DNA of 64,000 nucleotides from positions 52,387,283 through 52,451,282 of the forward strand of contig JAPTHN010000010.1 in the NCBI GenBank assembly GCA_026936325.1, in the 5' to 3' direction. The number at the start of each line of letters is the position of its first letter. The stretch's first letter is position 1. The position numbers and the translations under genes were made by a program. Source of the DNA: Platynereis dumerilii (lineage: Eukaryota > Annelida > Polychaeta > Phyllodocida > Nereididae). Under the pieces are notes generated by a model that saw only the letters and a program-made list of their open reading frames with translations, was not told where the DNA came from and did no database searches. This document shows, piece after piece, positions 1 through 10,890 of this stretch.

Positions 1-156
1 ACATTTCATTCTTCTCTAAACCTTTACAATCCAGGAATGACATCATTCCTCTTAGGATGACACCACCACAAAAAATATCGCAGTCGCCCACCTGCCAACA
101 AACAGCCAAATCTCTTTGATCTGCCATGCTGACAGCCAAGAACCTCACATGATGGC
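1..156. other. Unannotated left edge
   Basis: This AT-rich sequence precedes the first fold-back element. I see no reading frame, RNA gene or repeat that I can name in it. It is the left flank of the target site of the 160-1140 insertion. Confidence 0.5.
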
Positions 157-159
157 TAA

Positions 160-1140
160 TAGCGGGGCAGATTTGTCATGAATAGGGAAGTAATATTGCA
201 TTTTTACATAGAAGCATGAAACTTGGCACACAGTTCAAAAATGTCTTAAAGAAATTATTTAGATAGGGAGCCACTTCAGATTTGACCTGGTAGACCAACG
301 GCAGCCATTTTCCAAAATGGTGGCTAATTTTCTAATTTTCCTGTTTTTTGTGAAGTGCCTATAGTTTGATTATATGAAAACAGTACTCATTATTCCTTCT
401 ACAGATCTAATAGATATTATCAATTGATTTCTGAATGGAATTGAGGAATCTTAGGGTGGTCAGGGTCCATTTTGTTAGAACTGTTGAAGAAAATGTAGCA
501 TTTTCGCGGTTTCCCGTATTTTCGTGGAATCTCAATTGATTTTTAAACAGATGACATATTTGAATTCCTTGTGAGAAGAGCTTTTAAATGAATGGTAGCA
601 TCAATAGTTTCCGTGAATTCTTTGTCAAAACTAAACTAAAAGCGAAATTTTCAAAAACCATTTTATTTTAATCTTTTCCATTTTCATACAAAATGGTCGA
701 AACCCATTAATGCGGGTACTCATTTGAAAGCTCTTCTTGCCAGGAATTCAAATATGTAATTAATTTTGAGATCTGTCAAGAATTGGCGTAACCATGCCAT
801 ACCGCGAAATCCAGTATTTGAATCAATATTTCTACCAAAATGGATCTCAACAAGCCTAAAAGTAGTCCAGGCTATCAAAAAATGTTACAGTGATGTACTG
901 AATACCTAGAGAAGGAACAAAAAACACTATTTGCATGCATTCTATTTGTAGGAACTACACAGAAAGCAGCAAAATGGAAAAATTGACCGCCATTTTGGAA
1001 AATGGCTGCCATTAGCCACCTAAGCTAAATCTGAGGTGGCTCCCTATCCAAATATGTTCATTAAGATGTTTTTTAAGTGTGCACCAAATTTCATGCTTCT
1101 ATGTATAAATGCACTATTTTTTTACATACCTGCCCCGCTA
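160..1140. mobile_element. 981-bp fold-back DNA transposon (Harbinger-like, non-autonomous)
   Basis: The two halves are inverted copies of each other. Outer ends read TAGCGGGGCAG and, on the other side, its complement. Further inward the left arm (around 205-330) is matched in reverse by about 990-1110, including the words ACATAGAAGCATGAAA and ATAGGGAGCCAC, and 541-600 is matched by about 715-780. The arms together cover nearly the whole element. A 3-bp duplication TAA lies at 157-159 and 1141-1143. A TAA (TWA-type) 3-bp target is characteristic of PIF/Harbinger elements, so that superfamily is the best guess. There is no transposase, so the copy must have been moved by an enzyme encoded elsewhere. 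The superfamily call is inference; the inverted structure is directly visible. Confidence 0.8.
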
Positions 1141-1143
1141 TAA

Positions 1144-2977
1144 ACAGTGCAACAAAGATATGCATTTATGCAATCTGCCATGTCAATGAAGCAAAAAGTG
1201 AGATGAAAGCCCAGCAAAGAGCAGATACGAAGCCAGATTGTCAGACAGGCAAAGTCAGCTGCCAGCCCCAAATTCATGAAAGAAAGTAGGTCTAGAAAGA
1301 AAGAAGTCCACCATGACACAAAGTGTTACCATAACTTTCATTTTTTTCTCGTATTCAATGTACGCATGAAAGGCAGTAATGTAACTGTTTCAAAAAATCA
1401 GAAAGACAGATATTATAGAAAGACAGAGAGAAATTGTGAATAGAAAGATAAAATAGATAAAAAATATGACAGATAGATAGATAGATATTAAATATACCAG
1501 TAAGATTGATAAATAATCAGCTAAATGGTAAAAAAGGTAGACAACACTGAAAGCTGCCAAATTCAAGTCTATGTTAGTTTGTTGATATAACATAATAGTT
1601 TAATAGCAATAAAAAACAATAAGATGGAGAAAGTAGATTTTTTTTAAAGACTCTCTTGAAACTAAGCAATTTGAGAGGAAGCTACCCTCTTGACCTGATT
1701 CCCTGCTTTTTGAGTCCTTTCTTGTGCTCAATTTGTTTTGAAAAATGGCCTTCCGCTATTTCGCTGTGAATATAAACTTACACAGGCAACCATTATTACA
1801 ATATTCCGAGCTTCACAACAAATTAACATGTCATCATTTGCAACATTTTATATTTCAAGTGCTATTGTGAGAATTAAATCAGGATAAATTGTTTACACTT
1901 AGTAAAAAGTGTGCTTCCTGCCAAATATGAGACTTGTATGCCTATTTTCAAAATATCATCTCGTAATATTTTCTGTAGAGAAACAATTGCAAATATTAGA
2001 AAATCTTACCCAGACTTTAAGTGTCAATTTCAAGAATCGTGCGATGTTTGAGTTAGAAAAAAAACGTTATATTAAGTTTTTTCTCCTTGTGTCTGTCTCT
2101 TTTTTCTCAAAATTCAAAGAAAGTGTTTGCAATGGAAATTTCTGAACATGTTTCTCTTTTATGTGTATGCACATTGTCTCAAGAGAATATGCATAACAAT
2201 TTGAAATTCAGGAAAAACTATCATTTTATTAGCATCCAAGCTTATATGTAAATGGTTTTGCAATGTTAACTGAGGGTCCTGGGCTTGAAGTCTCATAACG
2301 TCTACCAATCACTAAGTCAGATCAATCATCGAACTGTCTTTGATATTAAACAGTTGAAGACCTTCCAATTGAAACCATCGAAAACTTACTTAGCACGATC
2401 CATGTTTAAAGAAGACCTGCATAGATATAGTCTATCAGATAGTTGGTTCCTCTTTGCATGGTAGAAATCCATCATTACCAACATACCATATGAGTGGTGA
2501 TGAGATAGTAAGAAGGCTTTATTTTGCTAGTACTCACACAATTTATGAACTTACTCATTTCTACAAAATACACTCATGCCTAACATGAGAAATTGAGATA
2601 TTGAGACATATGCTCTGCTGTGCACATATGTCTGACACTCAAGGGTCATAGCCCTGTAGCACTAATTCAATTTGGGCAGAGCTGTGCCTCATATCGATCA
2701 ATGAGGAAGATGACAAGAGCAAATAAATGGACAGATGACAAATGGACTTCCAATTGCCAGATCACCCAGATGTGGTGCAGTCATATATCATGGAGATTTA
2801 CAGATGACATTTGCATATACTACAGTGTACCTGCAACACAAAATGCTTCTACATTATAAGCATTTGCATTGGATAATACAATTGACAGAGTGGACTACTT
2901 TTAGTGCTATTGACAAATTTTCCGTGGAAGTAAATATGCCAATATGCAAGGATTTTTTGTCACCTTTTCAACACCTG
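1144..2977. other. Non-coding stretch, nothing recognised
   Basis: AT-rich DNA with a short GATA microsatellite near 1471-1490. Open frames here are short and carry no recognisable motif. I see no splice-bounded coding signal that I would trust. Confidence 0.5.
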
Positions 2978-3185
2978 CACTGTAAAATTTGAAATTTTGA
3001 GTTAGCTCAAATGATTGAGTGAGATGGTTGCACAATTTGTTTGAGCCATGATAGCTTGCCGTTTTGAGTTATGATAATCTTTATGTTGTTATAACTTGCA
3101 AACAACAAGCTATCTTGACTCACACGAATTGTGCAACCATCTCACTCAATCAATTGAGCTAACTCAAAATTCCAAATTTACAGTG
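2978..3185. mobile_element. 208-bp palindromic MITE, copy 1
   Basis: The element begins CACTGTAAAA and ends TTTACAGTG. The arms are complementary over most of their length (TTGAGTTAGCTCAA near the left, TTGAGCTAACTCAA near the right; GATGGTTGCACAATT against AATTGTGCAACCATC). A copy of exactly the same length lies at 59668-59875. It has no coding capacity. The other copy has TA on both sides, which suggests Tc1/mariner-type mobilisation, but the flanks here do not show TA. The related block at 54.8 kb lacks the insertion at the matching place, so this copy landed after the block duplication. Confidence 0.85.
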
Positions 3186-3204
3186 TGGATGCCAAGTACA
3201 AGTA

Positions 3205-4640
3205 TCAGCAGGGTGGTCTTTCAACTTCCATGTCCATCAAATGGCCAGGCAGCGTATAATTGACTTATCATCTCGACAGTAAGTAGAGCAACCAAGCAAG
3301 TTAGTTTAGACACGGTAGAGAAAGGTGGCCAGTAATTTAAGAACTTTGTCAATTGTTCCTCACCATCTTAGGTTAACACTGTAGCTGGTGGGTCATCCCG
3401 TGTCAAATCTTCAGATTTTCCAGAAATTTTCCACTAACCCATCTGCCTATTGGCTAGAAAATGTTGTTTGATGTCTCGAAGAATGAACTTCCTGAAAATT
3501 TCAGCGTAAATGGTCAATTTTTCAGGATTTGGCAGAGGTTTTTGCATTGCTGATCAACTCTTCATGCATCGGTTTTGACCACAACAGTTTACTACATGTA
3601 CATTTTTACATTCGTTGCTACATAAATACTTAACCTTGTGCTTTCGAAATTCGGGATCTACACTAATTAGACAATGGAAAAGTTTCTTTGGTAGACACCT
3701 AATACCTGGCTTAGTGGCTTATGTGATAATGCAGCTATGTCCATGTTAAAAAACAATGTTCACCACAATGACATTTTTATCTCCAATGGGTATACCGGGT
3801 ATATATATGAAACTCCTAGGATATATTCTGCTTATGTACAGCTAGATGATAATGAGGTCATTGATGGCCACTAACAGCTTTTCTTTAAGCACTCGTTTTT
3901 CGTGTACTGTAACACAAATGGAGTACAAGAGCATAGTGTCATTTCTTAAGGTCACGGGAAAAATAAGTTCACGCATGTAGACCTCACTTGACCGAAAAAT
4001 TGAAACAGTTGTCTTTCGGTAATTGGTTGAACATCTAGGTGTCTGTCCCATGGCAGGCAACAGCATGCATAAAAGTAATATGTTGCAGCAGAATGAATGA
4101 TGTGGTTTGTTAACAGACTTTACCATCTCTAAAGTATTAAAAAACTGCAATTTGTCCCCTTCTGTCTTGTTTAACAGCAATATTAACCAAAAGTTTCAGA
4201 TTTAGAGAGTGAGAGTATGCTGGCGGTTGACTTAGCATACCGCACATGAAAACTCTAATGGCAGTTCAACAAATGCAGATTTATGCAGCTTAAAAAGAGG
4301 GAAATACATCCATGCAATGTTGTGCCACATTCTATACTCAAATCCATAGACCTCAAACAGAATCAACAGGTGGACTTTTGTGACTAAAAACTGAGGATGT
4401 TGCTTGCATCACAGATTCAAGGAAATACGTGACTTGCCAAAGCAAACAGCCTAATATGAGATTTAGATGCTGAAATTGCTCGATGGATTTTTTCCAAGCC
4501 TTAGTTTTCCCATTTTCACAGCATGCATGTTTACTTGATCGCTGAAGATTTGATTTGAAGCAGTCCTATTCATTGATTGGTCTTCAGCCTTCTTTTGCAA
4601 TGCAGCAAGGTAATCTGTATCATTTAACAACATGATCTTA
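3205..4640 (+). repeat. Block duplication, copy A part 1
   Basis: Several stretches are clearly homologous and collinear with 54795-56045: about 3205-3370 with 54800-54960, 3990-4180 with 55370-55560, and 4200-4630 with 55600-56040. Shared words include TAATTGACTTATCATCTC, TTGGTTGAACATC and GTGTCTGTCCCATGGCAG. Copies differ by many substitutions and small indels, so the duplication is old. Indels shift the reading frames between copies, which argues that the homology is not coding. What function the ancestral segment had, if any, cannot be read from it. Confidence 0.8.
3392..3560 (+). mobile_element. Possible solo transposon terminus
   Basis: The sequence GGGTCATCCCGTGTCAAATC resembles the terminal repeat of the 2.05-kb fold-back element at 33332-35381 (GGGTCATTCCATGCCAAATC). 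I found no inverted partner nearby, so this would be a single end or a truncated relative. The homologous block at 54.8 kb does not obviously share this part. The match is short and the call is tentative. Confidence 0.35.
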
Positions 4641-4699
4641 TGTAAATCCATACTATTACGGTACACAAACAATCTATTTAAAGTTGAGTGTATCATGGG

Positions 4700-5134
4700 T
4701 AAATTAAGTTTTCATACATGGGGTAGATGTGTAAAATGTGGCGTTGTTGTCTCTTGTTTGAAATTTCTTTGGTACTCCTATTACCCTCTTTCCAAAAAAG
4801 TATTAACAGCTTAGAAACACGTCATAAGTTTGTTTTCATTTTACCTCTTGATTTATAGCTATTACCTCTTGATTGACTGTGAAGATGCCATGATGAGACA
4901 TGTGGAGGTACCAAGGATTATCACGTATATTTGCTGGCTTATCCATACCTCAAATAGATGACCCGAATAGGCCTTGACAACTTGAAAACACATGTTTGGT
5001 CCCTTCGCCGAAACATTATGTACATAAAACGTGATTTCCGATCAATCTACATGTATATTTCTTTGATTTTGCATAACAAAATCATGCTGCCAGTCCTCCT
5101 CGGTAGTTTATAGCCAATTTAACGACGACAACTC
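4700..5134. other. Non-coding stretch, nothing recognised
   Basis: AT-rich DNA between the duplicated block and the CpG-rich islet. No gene or named repeat is visible. Confidence 0.5.
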
Positions 5135-5262
5135 ACGATTCCATGCAGACGGCCGCCATTTTTGTTGTTTGCGTTGCCTGCTGGGAGATGCAAGGCGTAA
5201 TCGTAAAAAGCGGGTCAGCGCGCGGAACAGGTCAGGACGCTTGTGAGGCTGTGACTGTCTAA
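5120..5262. promoter_or_regulatory. CpG-rich islet with YY1-like motif
   Basis: In otherwise AT-rich DNA this stretch carries more than ten CpG dinucleotides, including GACGGCCGCCATTTT at about 5148-5162 and TGCCTGCTGGGA at 5175-5186. GCCGCCATNTT is the classic YY1 site. The same pair, GCCGCCAT followed 12-15 bases later by TGCCTGCTGGGA, occurs on the minus strand at 15528-15497. This looks like a promoter core or the 5' end of a retroelement. No coding region is visible downstream on either strand, so its target is unknown. Confidence 0.35.
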
Positions 5263-5705
5263 AGAGTTTTGATATGATCACACTTACTCAACTATTGGCT
5301 TTAGAGAAATGGCAGACCACTTTTTGGAAAGCTGAGAATATTGCCTGTTCACAGAAAAAGTTTAATTATCTGTAGCTATGTTTATTCTGAGGAATAATTT
5401 GAGGTGAAAAAACATTATCATAATTTATAACACAATTTTAATTTCTAAGAGTTATTTTCTTGTCAGGTGAACATTATGTTTGGTTGAACATTTTATTTAG
5501 TTGATGTGAATGATGTCCATTACTTCTTTTTTTTAGTAATAATTATTTGTATCCATATTCTTTAAGATCTACAGCAATAGTAGCTTATTTGTCTAAAAAT
5601 AGATGAATGATAATTTTGTTGCTATTTTATTTTATAGTCAAGACCATTGTAGCATGGGAAAAATAATCTATTCTTCCTGTAAATTGATTAACCAGAAAGG
5701 AGTAT
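5263..5705. other. Non-coding stretch, nothing recognised
   Basis: AT-rich DNA separating the CpG-rich islet from the first SINE relic. No coding signal or named repeat is seen. Confidence 0.5.
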
Positions 5706-5711
5706 TAGTGC

Positions 5712-5890
5712 TAAGCTGCCAATCGCTGGGTCCAGGGTTCAAATCCAGCTCTTGCCGGGTAACGTGGGCCTATGTTGGACTGCTGTTTCAATCATCCTTT
5801 GCCTCATTGTTGTGTCCTCCTCCTGTCCTAATTAGCCTACCAAGTGCAAAAAACAGGATATAGTAAACTCCCAATTATCCATCTATCCTC
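5712..5890 (+). mobile_element. tRNA-derived SINE relic, copy 1
   Basis: The segment contains CTGCCAATCGCTGGGTCC followed by GGTTCAAATCC, an RNA polymerase III box B and T-arm. It then has a body with GCCGGGTAACGTGGGCC, TTTCAATCATCC and CCTAATTAGCCTACC, and a 3' end with ATCC-like repeats. The box A part is decayed. Related pieces lie at 6820-6945 (+), 13676-13757 (-, with an intact box A) and 22428-22503 (+, 3' part only). The family is one I cannot name. Confidence 0.65.
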
Positions 5891-7720
5891 AACATGGAAT
5901 TCCACTGGGTCTCCTCTCTTCTCCTTCCTAAAAATGATATCTCTTCCATTCCTCTTTTTCAAAATTGTGTCTCAGTGGGTCCCCTTCTAACAATTGTATC
6001 CCACAAGGTCTCCTCACTTCTTCTTGCCCTATATTATTTCTCACTGGGACTCATGTCCTGGAAATGGTATCCTACTGGGTCCTCTCCTTCCTCCATCTGC
6101 CTCCTTCCTCTCTGCCTGCTCCCTCTTCCTCCTTCACTGCCTATTCTTTCCCAACCTCCTCTCTCTACGTCCTCCCTCTATACCTAGAGGTCATTCCTAA
6201 TATTGCTTCCTCCTTCTCTATCACCACCCTTACTGCCCTTTTCCTCACATTTGCCTACCTCTCTGCCGCTTCCTACCAATGAGCCTCCGAGTCCTACCTC
6301 TCATCCTCCCAGTGCATTTTTTAAAACATAGTAACTGGGAGACCAAATGGTCTCCCAGTGGACATATTTGTTCTCCCAGTCATTACCAAGTTGGTATCAC
6401 TGGAAGACCAATTTTCCCAGAAACTATCATTAATTTCACATTTAATTTGTTATGATTTGTAGTTCTTGGGTGCTTTTCAATATCAAAAAATATTCTTCAC
6501 TGTCTTTACAATTATTTTTCTGCCATCTTTCTGATTTCCAAATTTTTTGAACATTAAACATTTTGTCTAACTCTCTCGAGCATGTCATTACATAAATATA
6601 TCTTATGAATGTTCAGCTGATAGATATATATATGGCCCGTCATGGCGCTACGAAATACCATTGGTTTCCCATGCAATCAAAAATCCTAAAAGAATGCTCT
6701 GCATCCTCCTGCCACAGCTTCCCCCTCAGCCTCCATCCCCTCTGCCTCCTATCTGTCTGTCTTCTCTCTCAATCTCCCTCTCTACCGCTTTCCTCTCTCC
6801 TTCCCCTCAGCCCCTTCTAGGCTGCCAATCACTGGGTCTAGGGTTTGAATCCACATCTTGCCAGGTCACCTGGGCCTATGTTGAATGGAAGTTTCAATCA
6901 TCCTTCACCTCATTGCCATGTCCTCCTCCTGTCCTTATTAGCCTCTCTGCCTCTTCCTTCAGCCTCCTCCCTCTGCTTCCGACGTCTGCTTACTTTTTTC
7001 TGCCTTCTCCCTCTGCCTGGTTCCTCCCTGTCTGCCTTCTTCTTTTCTGCCTCTTTGCTTTCTGCCTTCTCCCTCTGCTGCCTACCACTGTTTCCTACAT
7101 CTGCCTGCTACTTCTGCATCCTTCCTCTCTGCCTCCTACCTGTGCATCCTTTCCCTCTGCCTTCTCCTTCTACCTCCTGCACCTGCCTTCTTCCTCAGCC
7201 TCCTTATTCTCTGCCTCTTAAATTTCTCTATGCCTCCTCCGTCTTACCTCCTCTCTCGCTACTGCTTCCCTCTCTGCTTCCTCCTCCTTCTCAGCCCCTC
7301 TGCTGCCTATCTCCCACATGTCTCTACCTCCTACACCTGCCACTTTCCCCGTCTTACCTTTCCCCTCTGGCTCCTTCCTGTCTGCCCCTTACCTCTGTAT
7401 CCTACCTCTGCCTCTTTCCTCTCAGCCTCTCCCTCTGCCTCTTTTCTCTCTACCTCCTACCTGTGTCACCTTCCTCTCTACCTCTTTTTCTATGCCTCCT
7501 CCCTCTCTACCGCTTTTCTCTCTCGGTCTCTTCCTCCTCCTTTCTCTCTTTCCCCCTTCTGCCTAATCTTCCTCTCTGCCTCCTCCATCTGCCTCCTTGC
7601 AATCTGCCTTCTCCAACTGCCTCATTCTCCTTCACCTACTTCCTCACTATATACTTCCTTCCTGCCCGAAGCTGCCTTCTTATTGCTTATTGCCTCCTCC
7701 CTCACTCCTTTAAATGAGCT
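5890..7720 (+). repeat. Degenerate pyrimidine-rich minisatellite
   Basis: The plus strand is almost entirely C and T, built from degenerate units around CTGCCTCCTTCC. Near 5890-6090 a looser unit recurs, with CACTGGGTC or a variant followed by TCTCCTC. A SINE relic is embedded at 6820-6945. Long open frames rich in Ser, Leu and Pro run through it only because C/T-only sequence has no stop codon in the forward frames. A 26-bp perfect hairpin, ACTGGGAGACCA with a 2-base loop, lies at 6334-6359. Confidence 0.75.
6820..6945 (+). mobile_element. tRNA-derived SINE relic, copy 2
   Basis: Homologous to the 5712 copy: CTGCCAATCACTGGGTC, a box B-like GGTTTGAATCC, TTTCAATCATCC and GTCCTCCTCCTGTCC. The homology breaks off at TTAGCCT, where the sequence runs directly into CTCTGCCTC satellite units. 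The junction suggests that the satellite grew out of, or recombined into, the pyrimidine-rich tail of the SINE. Confidence 0.65.
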
Positions 7721-7754
7721 TTGTGGCCACATAATGAGCTGATGAGCTAGCGTT

Positions 7755-8870
7755 GATCCATTTGCTGAATGATAGTTGCAGAATTGCTGCTGAACTGTGG
7801 CAGAATTGATACCACTGCATAACTGCAGTATTGCTGCTGATATTCTGCAAAATCACCACATGACTGCAACAGAATTGCTGGTAAAATGTGGCAGAACTAT
7901 CAGCCTAGTGTTTTCAGTCCAACTTTTTTGCTGCACAATGGATGCAGATCTGCAGAATTGCTTTACGGTTGCTGAAGATTGCTGCAGAACTGCTGAAGAG
8001 TTGCTGAAGAGTTGCTGCTGAATAACAGCAGAATTCCGACAGAGTTGCTGCAGAGTTGCGGCAGAATTGCTTAAGATTGCTCCGGAGATGCTGCACGATT
8101 GCTGCACATTGCTGCAGACTGGTGAACAATTGCTACATAATTGCTGCAGAATTGCTGAAGATTGCTGTAGAATTGCAGAAGATTGCTGCAGAATTGCTGA
8201 AGAATTGCTGAAGAATTGCTGAAGAATTGCTGAAGATTGCAGCAGAGTTGCTGCAGAATAGCTGAAGAGTAGCTGCAGAATTGGTGAAGACTGCTGCAGA
8301 ATCGCTGAAGAGTGCTGCAGAATTGTTGTACGATTGCTGAAGACTGCTGCAGAGCGGCTGAAGAGTTGTTGTAGAATTGCTGCAGAGTTGCTGAAGATTG
8401 CTGCAGAGTTGCTGAAGAGTTGCTGAAGAGTTGCTGTAGAATCGCTGAAGATTGCTGCAGAGTTGCTGCAGAATTGCTGCAGAGTTGCTGAAGAGTTGCC
8501 GCCAAGTTGCTGCAGAATTGCTGCCAAGTAGCTGCAGAATTGCTGAAGAATTGCTGAAGAATTGCTGAAGAATTGCTGAAGAATTGCTGAAGAATACTGC
8601 AGACTTGCTGCAGAGTTGTTGCAGAGTTGCTGCACAATTGCTGCACAATTGCGGAAAATTGCAGCAGAGTTGCCGTACAATTGCTGCTGAGTTGCTGCAG
8701 AGTTGCTGCAGAGTTGCTGCACAATTGCTGCTCAATTGCTGCTCAATTGCTGAAGATTGTTGCAGAGTTGCTGAAGAGTTTCTCAAGAGTTGCTGCAGAA
8801 TCGTCATGTTCAGCAGCAATTCTGCATCAACCTTGTACCAATTCTGCATTGAATCCGCATTAATCTGCAG
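7755..8870. repeat. Diverged 11-bp satellite (TTGCTGAAGAA / TTGCTGCAGAA)
   Basis: Tandem units of 11 bases, mainly TTGCTGAAGAA, TTGCTGCAGAA and TTGCTGCAGAG, with many point variants. Because 11 is not a multiple of 3, each frame reads an 11-residue peptide repeat and stays open on both strands over hundreds of bases. Those frames are artefacts of the repeat. The same 11-bp register appears in much more uniform form at 11457-13420, so this looks like an older, decayed generation of one satellite family. Confidence 0.85.
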
Positions 8871-8874
8871 AAAC

Positions 8875-10890
8875 CACACCCACTCTCTGCCTACTCCCTC
8901 TCTCTGCCTCCACCCTCTCTCTACCACCTCCCTCACAGCCCACTCCCTCTCTCTGCCTCCTCCCTCTCTGTCTCCTCCCTCTCTCTTCCTCCTCTCTTTC
9001 TTCCTCCTCCCTCTCTGCCTCCTCCCTCTCTGCCTCCTCCCTCTCTGCCTCCTCCCTCTCTCTGCCTTCACCCTCTCTCTGCCTCCTCCCTCTCTCTGCC
9101 TCCTTACCCTCTTCCTCCTCCCTCTATCCACCTCCTCCCTCTATCCGCCTGCCTCCTCCCTCTCTCTGTCTCCTCCCTCTCTCTGCCTCCTTACCCTCTG
9201 CCTCCTCCCTCTATCTGCCTCCTCCCTCTCTGCCTCCTCCCTCTCTCTGCCTCCTCAATCTCTGCCTCATCCCTCCCTGCCTCCCTACTCTCTACCTCCT
9301 TACTCCTTACTCCTTACTCTCTGCCTATGCACTCTCTACCTCCTCCCTCTTTGCCTCCTCCCTCTTAGCCTCCTCCCTCTCTGCCTCCTCCCTCTATCTG
9401 CCCCCTCCCTCTATCTGCCCCCTCCTTCTCTGCCTCCTCCCTCTCTGCCTCCTCCCTCTATCTGCCCCCTCCCTCTTAGCCTCCTCTCTCTATCTGCCTC
9501 TTCCCTCTGTGCCTCCTCCCTCTATCTGCCTACTCCCTTTCTGCCTCCTCCCTCTCTGCCTCCTTACTCTGCGTCCCACCTTGATCTGCCTCCTCTCTCT
9601 CTGCCTCCTCCCTCTCTGCCTCCTCCCTCTCTCTGCCTCCTCCCTCTCTGCCTCCTCCCTCTCTCTGCCTCCTCCCTTTCTCTGCCGCCTCCCTCTCTCT
9701 GCCTCCTTACCCTCTTCCTCCTCCCTCTATCCACCTCCTCCCTCTATCCGCCTGCCTCCTCCCTCTCTCTGTCTCCTCCCTCTCTCTGCCTCCTTACCCT
9801 CTGCCTCCTCCCTCTATCTGCCTCCTCCCTCTCTGCCTCCTCCCTCTCTCTGCCTCCTCAATCTCTGCCTCATCCCTCCCTGCCTCCCTACTCTCTGCCT
9901 CCTTACTCTCTGCCTACGCACTCTCTACCTCCTCCCTCTTAGCCTCCTCCCTCTATCTACCTCCTCCCTCTCTGCCTACTCCCTCTTTCTGCCTCCTCCC
10001 TCTCTGCCTCCTCCCTCTCTGCCTCCTCCCTCTCTGCCTCCTCACCTTCTGCCTCGTCCCTCTATCTGCCTCCTCCCTTTCAGCCTCCTTACTCTCTGCC
10101 TCCTTAACCTCTTCTTCCTCCCTCTATCCGGCGTAAAACACAAACTCACTCACTCACTCACTCCTCCCTCTATCCGCCTGCCTCCTCCCTCTCTCTGCCT
10201 CCTCCCTCTCTCTGCCTCCTCTTTCTGCCTCCTCCCTCTATCTGCCTCCTACTCTCTGCCTCCTCCCTCTCTCTGCCTCCTTACTCTCTGCCTACTCACT
10301 CTCTACCTCCTCCCGCTTTGCCATCTCCCTCTTAGCCTCCTCCCTCTATCTGCCTCCTCCCTCTATGCCTCCAAACTCTATCTACCTCCTCCCTCTCTGC
10401 ATCCTTACTCTCTGCCGTCTCCCTCTCTGCCCCCTCCCTCTCTCTGCCTCCACCCTCTTTCTGCCTCCTCTCTCTCTGCCTTCTCCCCCTCTGCCTCCTC
10501 CCTCTCTCTGCCTCCTCCCTCTCTGCCTCCTCCCTCTTAGACTCCTCCCTCTAGCTGCCTCCTCTCTCCCTGCCTCCTCCCTCTCTGCCTCCAACCTCTC
10601 TCTGCCTCCTTACCCTTTGCCTCCACACTCTCTGCCTCCTCCCTCTCTGCCTCCTCGATATATCAGCCTCCTCCCTCTCTCTGCCTCCTCCCTCTCTCTG
10701 CCTCCTCCCTCTCTCTGCCTCCTCCCTCTCTGCCTCTTTCCTCTCTTTGCCTCCTTACCCTCTTCCTCCTCCCTCTATCCACCTCCTCCCTCCCTGTCTC
10801 CTTTCCTCTCTGCTTCCTCCTTCTCTGCCTCCTCCCTCTCTGCCTCCTCCTTCTCTGCCTCCTCCTTCTCTGCTCCTCCTTCTCTGCTCC
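8875..10890 (+). repeat. CTCTCTGCCTCCTCC satellite, 15-17-bp units
   Basis: About 2 kb of tandem pyrimidine units, mostly CTCTCTGCCTCCTCC with 2-base length variants and spaced variants such as CCTTACTCTCTG and CCCTCTATCTG. An internal block around 9101-9295 recurs at about 9704-9898 with the same order of variants, an offset of 603 bases, showing a segmental duplication inside the array. The purine/pyrimidine strand bias makes triplex or other non-B structure plausible. The long Ser-Leu-Pro open frames on the plus strand are a by-product. Confidence 0.85.

Noticed and set aside
3842-4180. Conserved protein exon shared by 3842-4180 and 55215-55514 on the minus strand
   Set aside because: The DNA is homologous but indels put the two copies in different frames, so the similarity is not kept at the protein level.
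7853-8722. 289-codon and 217-codon Gln/Ser/Asn-rich frames on the minus strand, and similar frames at 8133-9131
   Set aside because: The 11-bp unit is not divisible by 3 and has no stop in these frames, so long frames arise on both strands from the repeat alone.
8584-9942. 452-codon Ser/Leu/Pro-rich open frame, and similar ones at 6845-7717, 9509-10540 and 10365-10898
   Set aside because: They lie in C/T-only tandem repeats where forward stop codons cannot occur; the sequence is satellite and the peptides are repeats of its unit.
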